A DNA stretch of 64,000 nucleotides, taken from an uncultured Reyranella sp. GTDB lineage: Bacteria > Pseudomonadota > Alphaproteobacteria > Reyranellales > Reyranellaceae. Position 1 is the first letter of the stretch; every line of letters starts with the position of its first letter. The stretch covers positions 186,001 to 250,000 of the forward strand of contig NZ_CAMFKM010000005.1 of the NCBI RefSeq assembly GCF_945957355.1, written 5' to 3'. The notes under the pieces were generated by a model, which had not been told where the DNA came from, ran no database searches, and worked only from the letters and a program-made list of their open reading frames with translations. Position numbers and translations under genes: made by a program. This document shows positions 1-8,299 of the stretch, one piece after another.

Positions 1-627
1 AAGGGATCGCGCCGGCTGCTCGAGCGCATGGAAGGCGAGAACGTCGACATGCTGCGGGATGCCGTCTCCAAGGCGGCCGACCAGGCCCTGCGGGCCGGGC
101 AGATCATCCGTCGCCTTCGCGAGTTCGTGGCGCGAGGGGAGAGCGAGCGGCGGATCGAGAGTCTTCCCAAGCTGATCGAGGATGCGAGCACGCTCGCGCT
201 CGTCGGTGCGAGGGAGCACGGTATTGCGGTCACGTTCAGGCTCGATCCCGGCGCCGATCTCGTCCTGGCGGACCGGATCCAGATCCAGCAGGTGCTCGTC
301 AACCTGATGCGCAACGCCATAGACGTGATGAGCGAGGGAGGGGAGATCCGGCGGCTCGATATCGCCACGGTCGCGGGCCCCGACGATCAGGTCGAGGTAA
401 CTGTCGCCGACACCGGATCGGGCCTCGCGCCGGAAGTGGCGAGGCAGCTTTTCCAACCCTTCGTCACGACCAAGCGCAAGGGCATGGGCCTCGGCCTTTC
501 GATCTGTCGCACGATCGTCGAGGCGCACGGTGGAAAGATCTGGGTCGAGTCGCCTGCGGATGGCGGCACGATCTTCCACTTCACCCTGCGTGCCGCCGCA
601 GACGACCGGGAGACGGACGATGCCTAG
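1..627 (+). CDS. fixL: FixL-type sensor histidine kinase, C-terminal part (5' end outside window)
   Basis: The reading frame is open from base 1, so this is the 3' part of a longer gene; the sensor domain and phospho-accepting histidine lie outside the window. What is visible is the end of the dimerisation helix (about residues 1-60) and a full HATPase_c domain: an N box (QVLVNLMRNAIDVM), a G1 box (DTGSGL), and a G2 box (GMGLGLSICRTIVEAHGG). This layout matches FixL-family kinases, which report oxygen or redox state by autophosphorylation and hand the phosphate to FixJ. The stop overlaps the start of the next gene (FixJ) by 8 bases, which supports a cognate pair. Whether a haem-PAS is present upstream cannot be seen. 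Confidence 0.85.
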   Translation, partial: KGSRRLLERMEGENVDMLRDAVSKAADQALRAGQIIRRLREFVARGESERRIESLPKLIEDASTLALVGAREHGIAVTFRLDPGADLVLADRIQIQQVLVNLMRNAIDVMSEGGEIRRLDIATVAGPDDQVEVTVADTGSGLAPEVARQLFQPFVTTKRKGMGLGLSICRTIVEAHGGKIWVESPADGGTIFHFTLRAAADDRETDDA

Positions 628-1231
628 CCAGGTCGTTCACGTGATCGACGACGATGTCGACGTCCGGCAGTCGCTCGCCTTCCTGCTCAGCACCGCAGGC
701 CTTGCCGTGCGCGTGCATGATTCCGCGATCGCATTTCTGAAGGTCCTGCCGGACGCCCAGCCGGGGTGCGTGGTCACCGATATCCGCATGCCGGAGATGG
801 ACGGGCTGGAACTGCAACGCCGCCTTCTAGAGCTCAAGGCGAGCTTTCCCGTGATCGTGATGACCGGCCATGGCGATGTGCCCATGGCGGTGGAGGCCAT
901 GAAGGCCGGCGCCGTCGACTTCATCGAGAAGCCGTTCGACGACGAAACCCTTCTCTCCGCGATCAGGTCGGCACTCGACAGCCATGCCCGCAATCGCGAG
1001 CGCGAGGACCGCGTGGTCACGATACGCAAGCGTCTCGAGGCCCTGTCCGGCCGGGAGCGCGACGTCCTGCGGGGGCTCGCCGCCGGCAAGGCGAACAAGG
1101 TGATCGCCTACGATCTCGGCATTAGCGCCCGCACGGTCGAGGTCTATCGCGCCAACGTGATGACCAAGATGCAGGCCGACAGCCTCTCCGAACTGGTGCG
1201 CATGGTCCTCCTGGCCGAGGGAGAATCCTAG
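620..1231 (+). CDS. fixJ: FixJ-type two-component response regulator
   Basis: 203 residues with a receiver domain (1-120) and a LuxR-type helix-turn-helix (about 135-200), the standard FixJ layout and size. The acidic pocket is D10/D11/D12, the phospho-acceptor is D54 in TDIRMPEMDG, with T82 and K104 completing the active site. The start at 620 overlaps the kinase stop, so the two are translationally coupled. A FixJ normally activates a fixK gene; a FixK/FNR-type regulator lies 1.5 kb downstream in the same direction, so this is probably the first step of the cascade seen across this window (inference). Confidence 0.92.
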   Translation: MPSQVVHVIDDDVDVRQSLAFLLSTAGLAVRVHDSAIAFLKVLPDAQPGCVVTDIRMPEMDGLELQRRLLELKASFPVIVMTGHGDVPMAVEAMKAGAVDFIEKPFDDETLLSAIRSALDSHARNREREDRVVTIRKRLEALSGRERDVLRGLAAGKANKVIAYDLGISARTVEVYRANVMTKMQADSLSELVRMVLLAEGES

Positions 1232-1281
1232 AATTTGCGCTGGATCAACGCGGCACCGGCCGCTTTGGGCGACTTTGCTGC

Positions 1282-1653
1282 ATGTCGAAGGCTCCCGATG
1301 TCATTCTGCTCGTCGATGACGATGCTGCCGTGCGCAACGCGCTCAAGTTCTCGCTGGAGATGGAGGGATTCAGTGTCCGGCTCTTTGCCACGCCGGATGC
1401 CCTGCTGGCCGAGAAGGACCTGCCCGCCGGCGCATGCCTTGTCATCGACTACCGAATGCCCGACATCGACGGGCTCGAACTCGTGGAGCGGCTGCGGAGC
1501 CGGGGCGTTGCCCTGCCGATCCTCCTGATCAGCGGCCGGGTAACGCGCTCCCTGCGATCCCGGGCCTCCAGTCTGGGGATCAGCGATGTGCTGGAGAAAC
1601 CGCTTTCCGATCTGGCCGGCAGCATCAGGCGAGTCCTGGATGCGAGGTCCTGA
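1282..1653 (+). CDS. Stand-alone receiver-domain response regulator
   Basis: A 123-residue protein consisting only of a CheY-like receiver domain: acidic pair D12/D13, phospho-acceptor D56 (VIDYRMPDIDG), S84 in place of the usual Thr, and K106. There is no output domain. It follows fixJ by 50 bases in the same direction. Single-receiver proteins next to FixLJ can act as phosphate sinks or as inhibitors of the kinase, but the target of this one is not visible from sequence. A second FixJ plus single-receiver pair exists at 51.2-52.4 kb. Confidence 0.88.
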   Translation: MSKAPDVILLVDDDAAVRNALKFSLEMEGFSVRLFATPDALLAEKDLPAGACLVIDYRMPDIDGLELVERLRSRGVALPILLISGRVTRSLRSRASSLGISDVLEKPLSDLAGSIRRVLDARS

Positions 1654-1666
1654 CCGTCATGTTTCG

Positions 1667-2632
1667 ATGCCGGCGACGCTCCTCGGATTCGTGATCCGCT
1701 CGTCGGGCCGCCATCAGGCGGCCTTGGCCGTCCTGTCGATCCTGGTCTTCCTCCTGAGCGCGGCTCCCCTGGAGCTGCAGCGCCGTGTGATCAACGTCCT
1801 GGTGGACCGCGGCGCCTTCGAGTCCGTGTTGTGGCTGGCTGCCGCCTATGTCGGCGTCGTGCTCTCCGAGCAGAGCCTGAAGCTCTGCCTCAACGTCTAT
1901 CGCGGCTGGGTCGCGGAGGATTCGGTGCGGCGCCTGCGCAGTCTCGTCGGGGAATATGCCGGCCGGGCCAAGCGTGACGTCAGCGGCGAGGAAGCCGGAG
2001 TCGAGATTTCCATGGTGCTCGAGGAGGCCGAGCCCATCGGCAGTTTCACAGGCGTCAGCCTGTCCGAACCCCTGCTCCAGGGCGGCGTGCTGGCCAGCGT
2101 GATCATCTACATGTTCTATCTCGACTGGCGTCTGGCGTTGCTCGGCCTTGCATTCTTCCTGCCGCAAGTCGTCTTCGTTCCCTTCCTGCAACGCGCCATC
2201 AACCGCCGCGCCCAGTCACGCATTCTGGTCAAACGCGGCATCAGCGGCGGGCTCGTCAGCCGGGTCTCCGGAGGGCGCCGGTCGCCGGAAGGCCAGGCCG
2301 AATGGGGGTGGACGCACGATCCGATCGAGCGCGTGTTCGTGCTCAACATGGGCATCTACAAGCTGAAGTTCACGATGAACCTGCTGATGAACATGATGCA
2401 CCACCTGTCCGTCGCCTCGGCGCTTTGCTTCGGCGGCTGGCAGGTCCTGCAGGGAAAGATTGAGGTTGGAACCGTCGTTGCCGTGGTGGCGGGTCTCGGC
2501 AAGCTCAACGATCCCTGGGGCGACGTCGTGAACTGGGCACGGGAATTGGCCGTGGTGGGCATCAAGTACCGGCTGTTCGCCGGCGTCCTGGACGATCTGG
2601 TGACCCCGCCGGAATCGGGGGAGCCTACGTAG
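1667..2632 (+). CDS. ABC-transporter transmembrane domain protein lacking an ATPase domain
   Basis: 321 residues from the ATG at 1667 (an in-frame ATG at 1640 would overlap the previous gene). The protein resembles the six-helix exporter membrane domain (ABC_membrane family): hydrophobic helices near residues 20-40, 55-75, 140-180 and 230-275, with the coupling-type segment ending in an NDPWGDVVNWARE stretch as in exporters. It stops where a nucleotide-binding domain would begin; no Walker A, signature or Walker B motif is present and no separate ATPase gene lies next to it. It sits between the fixJ/receiver pair and the FixK-type regulator. Its role is unknown; it might pair with an ATPase encoded elsewhere or work as a membrane sensor. 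Confidence 0.7.
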   Translation: MPATLLGFVIRSSGRHQAALAVLSILVFLLSAAPLELQRRVINVLVDRGAFESVLWLAAAYVGVVLSEQSLKLCLNVYRGWVAEDSVRRLRSLVGEYAGRAKRDVSGEEAGVEISMVLEEAEPIGSFTGVSLSEPLLQGGVLASVIIYMFYLDWRLALLGLAFFLPQVVFVPFLQRAINRRAQSRILVKRGISGGLVSRVSGGRRSPEGQAEWGWTHDPIERVFVLNMGIYKLKFTMNLLMNMMHHLSVASALCFGGWQVLQGKIEVGTVVAVVAGLGKLNDPWGDVVNWARELAVVGIKYRLFAGVLDDLVTPPESGEPT

Positions 2633-2720
2633 AATCCCTTAGTTCAAGACCCAAATGGCTGGCCGCCCGCCGGGGGCCTATCCCTGTGTCCGCCACAGAC
2701 AACCCAGTCGGGAGCCAGCC

Positions 2721-3401
2721 ATGCACACGAATTCAGCCATTCACGCCCGTGTTCCGGCCGCCGTCGCCCTGCGTGGTGCCGCAAATATGCAGCATCCGGG
2801 TACGGTTACGGCCGGGCAGCCGCGGATGCTGACCAAGGGTGAGGAGCTGTTCGCGGAAGGGGATCCGGCCGAGTACTTCTACAAGGTGGTTTCCGGCGCG
2901 ATCCGCACTTGCAAGCTGCTGAGTGATGGCCGTCGGCAGATCGATGCATTTCACCTTCCTGGCGACGTATTCGGTCTGGAGGCGGGTGCCGACCACCGCT
3001 TTACGGCCGAGGCCTTGGGGGATGCCACGCTCGTGGCCTATCGCCGCTCGCGCCTGTCCGAGCTGACGGCAGCGGATCCGGCGTTCGGCAACCAGGTCCT
3101 TGCTTCGATGATGAAGTGCCTTGGCCGTGCCCAGGACCACATGCTCCTGCTCGGCCGCAAGACCGCCCATGAGAAGATTGCGACCTTCCTGCTCGACATG
3201 GCCAGCCGGATCTCGAGCGACGATGAACACGTCGAGCTGCCGATGCAGCGCTCCGACATCGCCGACCATCTCGGCCTCACGATCGAGACCGTGTCGCGCA
3301 CGCTGACGTGCTTTGCGCGTCAGGGCCTGATCCGGCTGCAGGCCGGCAGCCGGTCGGTCGATCTCTGCAATAAGGCTGCCCTGCGCAGGCTCGACGCCTG
3401 A
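2721..3401 (+). CDS. fixK: Crp/Fnr-family transcriptional regulator, FixK type
   Basis: 226 residues from the ATG at 2721, which has a GGGAG ribosome site at 2710-2714. A cyclic-nucleotide-like beta-barrel (about 30-120), a dimer helix, and a C-terminal winged helix are present. The recognition helix reads TIETVSRTL, with E, S and R spaced as in FNR/FixK, which predicts binding to TTGA/TCAA half-sites. The N-terminus lacks the cysteine cluster that holds the 4Fe-4S centre of true FNR, so it is FixK-like and probably controlled through FixLJ. Sixteen candidate sites with TTGA-N6-TCAA spacing lie in the next 30 kb, in front of stress genes, which makes this the likely local regulator (inference). 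Confidence 0.88.
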   Translation: MHTNSAIHARVPAAVALRGAANMQHPGTVTAGQPRMLTKGEELFAEGDPAEYFYKVVSGAIRTCKLLSDGRRQIDAFHLPGDVFGLEAGADHRFTAEALGDATLVAYRRSRLSELTAADPAFGNQVLASMMKCLGRAQDHMLLLGRKTAHEKIATFLLDMASRISSDDEHVELPMQRSDIADHLGLTIETVSRTLTCFARQGLIRLQAGSRSVDLCNKAALRRLDA

Positions 3402-3551
3402 GCCGTCACCGGTACGGCGGGGCGGACGATACGGCGCGGCGACAGGGACGCCTGCTGGCACTTCACCGTCTGGGCGGATCCACCGGATCATATTCAGGGT
3501 GTTCGCGGCCGTCCTGATGGGCGGCCGATTGCAGTTCTACGGATGCGCCGG

Positions 3552-3701
3552 TCAGCGATTGACTGGCTGCTGCTTGACGACGGCGACGGCTATCGCCGGT
3601 TGCGACCGCAGGTATTGTGCGGTCGCCGAGGCCACGGAAATGCTCAGCAGCATGAACGAGCCGCAGGCAAGCAATAGCAAGTAAATCGGGATGTCGGTCA
3701 T
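3552..3701 (-). CDS. Small single-helix membrane protein
   Basis: A 49-residue peptide with one hydrophobic helix (about residues 5-25) and a short basic, proline-containing tail. The ATG at 3701 has a strong AAGGAGA ribosome site upstream, which is the main reason for calling it. It lies 25 bases downstream of the eRF1-like gene on the same strand and is probably cotranscribed. No family was recognised; small KdpF-like or respiratory-complex subunits look similar. Confidence 0.55.
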   Translation of the reverse strand: MTDIPIYLLLLACGSFMLLSISVASATAQYLRSQPAIAVAVVKQQPVNR

Positions 3702-3726
3702 CGGACTCTCCTTGCCTCCACGATGA

Positions 3727-4140
3727 TCAGTGGGAAACGGCGCCGATCGGCGCGTTGGGGCGCAATCGATCGATCGCCTTGAAGGACCGCCGTGCATAAG
3801 CGAGCAGCTCCCCATCGGTCGGATGATCCATCGCCTCGACGCCGACCAGCATCGCCTTGACGTGCGGCAGATGCTTGTCGAGGTGCCGGACGAGTTCCTC
3901 CTTGGCCTGGGCAGGGCCGACCAGGAGCCATTCCTGGGTGCCGCGCAGGGCGTCGACGATATGGTCGAGGAAACTCAGGTCGAGGGCCGCATGGCCCGCG
4001 CCGATGACCCCCGCCTTGTGGTGCACCTTGCGGAACGGATTGTGGGCCTTGATGTTCTCGCGCTCCACATCGTCGGCGTTGAAGCGAAACACGTGGGCTT
4101 CCTTGCTGTCCATCCAGACGATGGCGTGACTGTGGGTCAT
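3727..4140 (-). CDS. Bacterial eRF1-like ('translational machinery') protein
   Basis: 137 residues beginning MTHSHAIVWMDSKEAHVF, a start shared by short proteins in rhizobia annotated as translational machinery proteins and related to the bacterial relatives of eRF1/Pelota. The middle part is histidine-rich (KAHNPFRKVHHKAG), followed by a Rossmann-like LLVGPAQAKEEL strand-loop-helix. A FixK/FNR-type site (4194-4207) is centred about 60 bases before the start, so expression under low oxygen is likely. A second relative lies at 31.87 kb, also behind such a site. Ribosome rescue or hibernation is an inference from the family only. Confidence 0.7.
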   Translation of the reverse strand: MTHSHAIVWMDSKEAHVFRFNADDVERENIKAHNPFRKVHHKAGVIGAGHAALDLSFLDHIVDALRGTQEWLLVGPAQAKEELVRHLDKHLPHVKAMLVGVEAMDHPTDGELLAYARRSFKAIDRLRPNAPIGAVSH

Positions 4141-4193
4141 GGTTTCTCCCGAAAACGATATAAATATCCTGCGTCCGTCGATGCCGCGATGCG

Positions 4194-4207
4194 TTGATTC
4201 AGGTCAA
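4194..4207. promoter_or_regulatory. FixK/FNR-type box
   Basis: TTGATTCAGGTCAA, a near-perfect dyad, centred 60 bases upstream of the eRF1-like gene on the minus strand. This fits a class II (-41.5) activator site with a short leader. Confidence 0.8.
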
Positions 4208-4440
4208 TCGGTCGACGAGGTCGGATCGGATGGCCTTCGCGGTATGGCAGTGGCGCGTAGTTCGCTCATGCCCTTGCCGGTTCGCGGATCCACGACGTGC
4301 AGCCCGTTGCACGCCAGGCAGTGCTGGCCAACGAATGCGGGCAGGGGTCCGTTAGGATCCTCGTAGCGGCCCTGAACATTGTAGCCCGTGGTCGGGCAGC
4401 GAAAGACGAACGTGCGCACGATGTCATTATGTCTCCGCAC
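4204..4440 (-). CDS. Small putative zinc-binding protein
   Basis: 78 residues with C15 followed by H40-C41-x2-C44, a spacing that suggests a small zinc ribbon (CPTTGY ... QHCLACNG), then a conserved-looking DPRTGK. Similar short proteins occur in rhizobia but have no known function. A GTG at 4419 could be the true start: it would place translation right at the start site expected from the FixK-type box at 4453-4466. Its 3' end overlaps the next box (4194-4207). Confidence 0.6.
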   Translation of the reverse strand: MRRHNDIVRTFVFRCPTTGYNVQGRYEDPNGPLPAFVGQHCLACNGLHVVDPRTGKGMSELRATAIPRRPSDPTSSTD

Positions 4441-4452
4441 TCATGGTGCGCT

Positions 4453-4466
4453 TTGACTCAGGTCAA
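4453..4466. promoter_or_regulatory. FixK/FNR-type box in a divergent promoter
   Basis: TTGACTCAGGTCAA lies between the minus-strand small zinc-type gene and the plus-strand operon starting at 4516. It is centred about 57 bases before the plus-strand start codon. Confidence 0.8.
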
Positions 4467-4515
4467 AGCGGAGACGGCCTCCGCCGACGATCTTCATTCT
4501 CAAAGGGGAATGCTC

Positions 4516-4851
4516 ATGACCAAGTGCGCTTCCAAGGACAGGTTCGGCTACCTCGGGACGGAGGCGGCTGCCCTGCGCGAGCATCTGGACCAGGCATCCG
4601 CGGCGATTGCTCGCGCTGCGCAGAGCGAGGGCACGGAAGCGGCCACCGCGGCAGCCGAAGCAGCGCGGGAACTACTGGCGCGCGCGGCCCTGCTGGCCGA
4701 CGAATGGGCCGACAAGGCCAAGGGTGCGGCACAGGCGGTTGAAGCGGGGCAGGAAGGGCTTGCCGAAATCGTCCGGCGGAAGCCGCTCACCGCGCTCGGG
4801 GTGGCAGCGGCCACCGGCTTCGTGCTGGCGCTTCTCATGCGGCGCAAATGA
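4516..4851 (+). CDS. ElaB/YqjD/DUF883-like membrane-anchored protein
   Basis: 111 residues: a long alanine-rich amphipathic helix (about 15-85) followed by one C-terminal transmembrane helix and a short basic end (RRK). This is the architecture of the ElaB/YqjD family, stationary-phase inner-membrane proteins some of which bind ribosomes. I chose the ATG at 4516, about nine bases after AAGGGG; the ATG at 4510 is also possible. The gene starts the operon driven from the 4453-4466 box and overlaps the next gene by four bases (ATGA). Confidence 0.7.
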   Translation: MTKCASKDRFGYLGTEAAALREHLDQASAAIARAAQSEGTEAATAAAEAARELLARAALLADEWADKAKGAAQAVEAGQEGLAEIVRRKPLTALGVAAATGFVLALLMRRK

Positions 4852-5135
4852 GCATGGCCTCGGAAACCGGAGCCTTGCTGGTCGCCCTCGCCCGGTCGGC
4901 GGCGACCTTGAGCGCAGGCGTCCTCGTCGCCTCGGGGCGGCGGCTCGCGGCCACCGTGGCCGGCTATCTCGTGGTCGGCGTGCTGCTGGCCGTCAGCCTC
5001 GCCTTCCTGACCCTGTCGGCCTATCGCGCCATCGTCGCGTCGGTCGGCGATGTCTATGCGCCCCTGATCGTCGGCTGCTTCTACCTGGTGGCGGGACTCA
5101 TCTCCGCGCTCGTCGTGCTGGTGCGCCGTCGCTAG
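4848..5135 (+). CDS. Small two-helix membrane protein (phage holin/DUF1469-like)
   Basis: 95 residues with two transmembrane helices (about 35-60 and 70-92) and a basic RRR end. It overlaps the ElaB-like gene by ATGA. DUF883-type and holin-like/DUF1469 genes are often adjacent in proteobacteria, and the two products probably work together at the inner membrane. The family assignment rests on size, topology and context only. Confidence 0.6.
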   Translation: MSMASETGALLVALARSAATLSAGVLVASGRRLAATVAGYLVVGVLLAVSLAFLTLSAYRAIVASVGDVYAPLIVGCFYLVAGLISALVVLVRRR

Positions 5136-5144
5136 ACTGGCTTG

Positions 5145-6638
5145 ATGCTCAAAGTCCGGAAGCTCGGGATCGACGCCTGCCAGGAAACCGTCGCCTATCT
5201 CGCTCGCCACTGCGAGCACTATCGCGCCCAGGAATTCGTTGCCCTCGCCCGGATCGAGATCTGGGGCGGTGGCCGCCGCATCGTCGCCACCCTGAATATC
5301 GTCGATGACGAGGCGATCATGGCGAGGGACGAGCTCGGCCTGTCCGAACTCGCCTACCGTCAGCTCGGCCTTCCGGCGGGAACGCTTGTGGAGATTGCGC
5401 AGGCCGGACCGCCGCCCAGCCTCGACCATGTGCGCGCCAAGATCGATGGCGCCGAACTGGACCCGGTCGCCTACCAGGAGATCGCACTCGACCTTGCTGC
5501 GCATCGCTATTCCAAGATGGAGATCGCCGCCTTCCTGATCGCCAGCGCGCGTTTCACGACGGCACCGGAGGTCCTTTCGATGACCCGGGCCATGGCGGCC
5601 GTCGGAGGTCGCCTGTCGTGGGGCAGCGACATGGTGGTCGACAAGCACTGCATCGGCGGTATCCCGGGCAATCGGACCTCGATGATCGTCGTGCCGATCG
5701 TGGCAGCGCATGGCCTTACAATTCCCAAGACGTCTTCGCGCGCGATCACATCACCGGCAGGCACCGCCGATACGATGGAGGTGCTGGCGAGGGTCGATGT
5801 CGGCTCGGACGAGATGCACGAGATCGTGGCGGCCGAGCATGGCTGTCTGGTGTGGGGAGGGCATGCCAACCTGTCCCCGGCAGACGATGTGCTGATCTCG
5901 GTCGAGCGGCCGCTGGCGATCGACACGCCCGAGCAGATGGTTGCCTCGATCCTGTCGAAGAAGCTGGCGGCCGGCTCGACGCACCTCGTGCTCGATCTGC
6001 CGGTCGGGCCGACGGCGAAACTGCGCGACCGCGAGCGTTTCCTGCGGCTGCGCAAGCTCTTCGAATATGTATCCGACCAGGTAGGGATCAGCACGGATGT
6101 CCTCGCGACCGACGGCAGCCAGCCGATCGGTCGCGGCATCGGTCCGTGGCTGGAAGCCCGCGACGTGATGCAGGTGCTGGAGCGGCATCCGGATGCACCG
6201 CGGGACCTGGAGGAGCGCGCCGTCCTGCTGGCCGGGCACGTGCTCGAGTTCGATCCCGCGCTGCGCGGTGGCCAGGGGATCGTGCGGGCGCGCGAACTGC
6301 TGCATAGCGGCGCGGCTCTTGCGAAGATGCGGCGGCTGATGGCGGCGCAGGGGGCACCCCCGCAGCAGGTCACCCTCGGTACCCTTACGCATGACGTGGC
6401 GGCCGCCCACGACGGGGTCGTGTCGGCGATCGACTGCCTGCGCCTGGCGCGAATTGCCCGCCTCGCCGGCGCGCCGATGGACAAGGGGGCGGGCGTGGAC
6501 CTGTTCAAGCGGATCGGCGATCCCGTGCAGCAGGGCGAGCCACTCTACCGGATCCACGCCGCTTTCGAAGCCGACTTCCGCTTCGCCACCCAGTTGGCCG
6601 CTGCCGGCGACGGCATAACCATTGGACGACGCGCATGA
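5145..6638 (+). CDS. Thymidine/AMP phosphorylase family protein (archaeal AMP-phosphorylase type)
   Basis: 497 residues from the ATG at 5145. The phosphate/nucleoside pocket reads DKHCIGGIPGNRTSMIVVPIVA, followed by KTSSRAITSPAGTADTMEVLA. These are features of the AMP phosphorylase/DeoA-like branch rather than of E. coli-type thymidine phosphorylase. The expected reaction is phosphorolysis of a nucleoside 5'-monophosphate or a pyrimidine nucleoside to free base and a phosphorylated ribose. An extra N-terminal domain (about 1-85) is present as in AMP phosphorylases. The stop overlaps the start of a beta-CASP nuclease-like gene by four bases, suggesting a link between RNA breakdown and nucleotide salvage. 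Confidence 0.85.
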   Translation: MLKVRKLGIDACQETVAYLARHCEHYRAQEFVALARIEIWGGGRRIVATLNIVDDEAIMARDELGLSELAYRQLGLPAGTLVEIAQAGPPPSLDHVRAKIDGAELDPVAYQEIALDLAAHRYSKMEIAAFLIASARFTTAPEVLSMTRAMAAVGGRLSWGSDMVVDKHCIGGIPGNRTSMIVVPIVAAHGLTIPKTSSRAITSPAGTADTMEVLARVDVGSDEMHEIVAAEHGCLVWGGHANLSPADDVLISVERPLAIDTPEQMVASILSKKLAAGSTHLVLDLPVGPTAKLRDRERFLRLRKLFEYVSDQVGISTDVLATDGSQPIGRGIGPWLEARDVMQVLERHPDAPRDLEERAVLLAGHVLEFDPALRGGQGIVRARELLHSGAALAKMRRLMAAQGAPPQQVTLGTLTHDVAAAHDGVVSAIDCLRLARIARLAGAPMDKGAGVDLFKRIGDPVQQGEPLYRIHAAFEADFRFATQLAAAGDGITIGRRA

Positions 6639-8236
6639 CCCTTTCTCTCCATATCCATGGTGCCGCCGGCACCGTCACGGGATCCTGCCACCGGCTGGTG
6701 ACGCCGCGCGGCGCCTTGCTCGTCGATTGCGGCATGTTCCAGGGGCCGAAATCACTGCGCGCGCTGAACTACCGGGCCTTTCCCTTCGCGCCTGCGGAGA
6801 TCGGCGCGGTGCTGTTCACTCATGCCCATATCGATCACAGCGGCCTGTTCCCCAAGCTCACGCTCGCGGGATTTCAGGGCCCAGCCTTTGCCACCGAGGC
6901 GACGCGCGATCTGCTTCGCTGGCTGCTGCCCGATGCGGGCGCCATCCAGGAATACGACGTCGAGCGCCTGAACCGCCGCAACGCCCGCCGGGCCGAGCCC
7001 GAGGTCGTGCCGATCTATACGCGTGCCGACGCCGAGGCTTCACTCTCCTTCATCGACGCGAAGCCCTACGATCGCTGGTTCGAGCCGCTGCCCGGCGTGC
7101 GGGCCCGCATGCGCAATGCCGGCCACATTCTCGGCAGCGCCTTTATCGAGATCGAAGTCGATGCCGCGCCGAGCCCGCTGCGACTCGTATTCTCCGGCGA
7201 TGTCGGGCCCCTCGACAAGGCCCTGCAGCCCGATCCCGCGCTGCCCGGGCGCGCCGATGTGGCATTGGTCGAGTCCACCTACGGCAATCGTTCCCGCGAG
7301 CCCATCTCCGAGGCCGGCCGCAGGGCCGTCCTGGGTCGCGAACTGGAGGCAGCACTGGCAGCCGGCGGTAATGTCGTCGTGCCGGTCTTCGCGGTCGAGC
7401 GTACGCAGGAAATCCTGGAAGATATCGCGGAGCTGAAGCGCGGCGGGAAACTGCAGGGCGCGCAGGTCTTCCTCGATTCGCCGCTGGCCGGCCGGACAAC
7501 CGAAGTGTTTCGGACCCATCGCTCCTCCCTCAGCCGGTCGGAGGGGGGACATGCGTTCAGCGGCGGTGAGTTCCGGTTGAGCGAGACCGTCGATCAGAGC
7601 CGTGCAATCGGGCGTATCCATGCCGGCGCGATCATCCTGGCCGGTTCCGGCATGTGCGATGCCGGAAGGGTCAAGCATCATCTCAAGGACAATCTCTGGC
7701 GCACCGATTCCACCATCCTCTTCGTCGGATACCAGGCGCCCGGCACGCTGGGGGCGCTGATCCGCGGCGGTGCCGCGCAGGTGCGTATCCACGGCGAGGA
7801 AATAGGAGTCAGGGCGCGCATCCGGTCGATCGATTCCTATTCGGGTCACGCCGATCGCGAGGAGCTGACCGCCTGGTGCAGGCCGATGCTGGACGGCCTC
7901 GGCTCGCTCATGCTCGTGCACGGGGAGCCGGAGGGGATAGACGGCCTCTGCGACGCGCTTGCCGTGGCCGGCGTCGAACGGCGCAGGATCATCGCGCCGA
8001 CCCTCGACGAGAGGTTCGTGTTCGTCCACCGCGACGGCCGGTGGATGGCGACACCCGAGGCGGATGGGATACCGCGTCTCCCGGCCGACGCCGCCAACGT
8101 GCGGCGCGACTGGCACAACGACTATGCGCAGATGCTGTTGGACATACGCCGGGCCCTGCAGGCCGCTCCCGACGATGCGGCACGGCATCGGCTCCTGCAG
8201 CAGCTGCGCCGCGCGCTGGGCAATGGCGGCCCATAG
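6635..8236 (+). CDS. MBL-fold hydrolase with beta-CASP and RNA-specificity domains
   Basis: 533 residues. The metallo-beta-lactamase motif is THAHIDHSG (H63, H65, D67, H68), with later metal ligands in NAGHILGSA and SGDVG; a beta-CASP domain spans about 220-370, and the C-terminal RMMBL part contains IDSYSGHADREEL. This is the CPSF73/RNase J-like fold that cleaves RNA with two zinc ions, although proteins of this subfamily have also been annotated simply as exonucleases. It is translationally coupled to the phosphorylase upstream. The C-terminal 60 residues are an added helical tail. Confidence 0.85.
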   Translation: MTLSLHIHGAAGTVTGSCHRLVTPRGALLVDCGMFQGPKSLRALNYRAFPFAPAEIGAVLFTHAHIDHSGLFPKLTLAGFQGPAFATEATRDLLRWLLPDAGAIQEYDVERLNRRNARRAEPEVVPIYTRADAEASLSFIDAKPYDRWFEPLPGVRARMRNAGHILGSAFIEIEVDAAPSPLRLVFSGDVGPLDKALQPDPALPGRADVALVESTYGNRSREPISEAGRRAVLGRELEAALAAGGNVVVPVFAVERTQEILEDIAELKRGGKLQGAQVFLDSPLAGRTTEVFRTHRSSLSRSEGGHAFSGGEFRLSETVDQSRAIGRIHAGAIILAGSGMCDAGRVKHHLKDNLWRTDSTILFVGYQAPGTLGALIRGGAAQVRIHGEEIGVRARIRSIDSYSGHADREELTAWCRPMLDGLGSLMLVHGEPEGIDGLCDALAVAGVERRRIIAPTLDERFVFVHRDGRWMATPEADGIPRLPADAANVRRDWHNDYAQMLLDIRRALQAAPDDAARHRLLQQLRRALGNGGP

Positions 8237-8252
8237 CGGCCATGGCGGAAGC

Positions 8253-8285
8253 AGGATGCGGCCCGAACCCTTTCGGGCGCATCCT
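8253..8285. terminator. Inverted repeat between convergent genes
   Basis: AGGATGCG and GCATCCT arms, with an additional CCCGAA/TTCGGG core, form a long stem with one bulge. It lies between the convergent beta-CASP and DUF992 genes. No run of T follows, so it could be a bidirectional terminator or only a stabilising stem. Confidence 0.55.
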
Positions 8286-8299
8286 GTCGCGAGATTTGC

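Noticed and set aside
3499..3684. Small plus-strand open frame
   Set aside because: It is antisense to the small membrane protein on the minus strand, which has a strong ribosome site; the plus frame has none.
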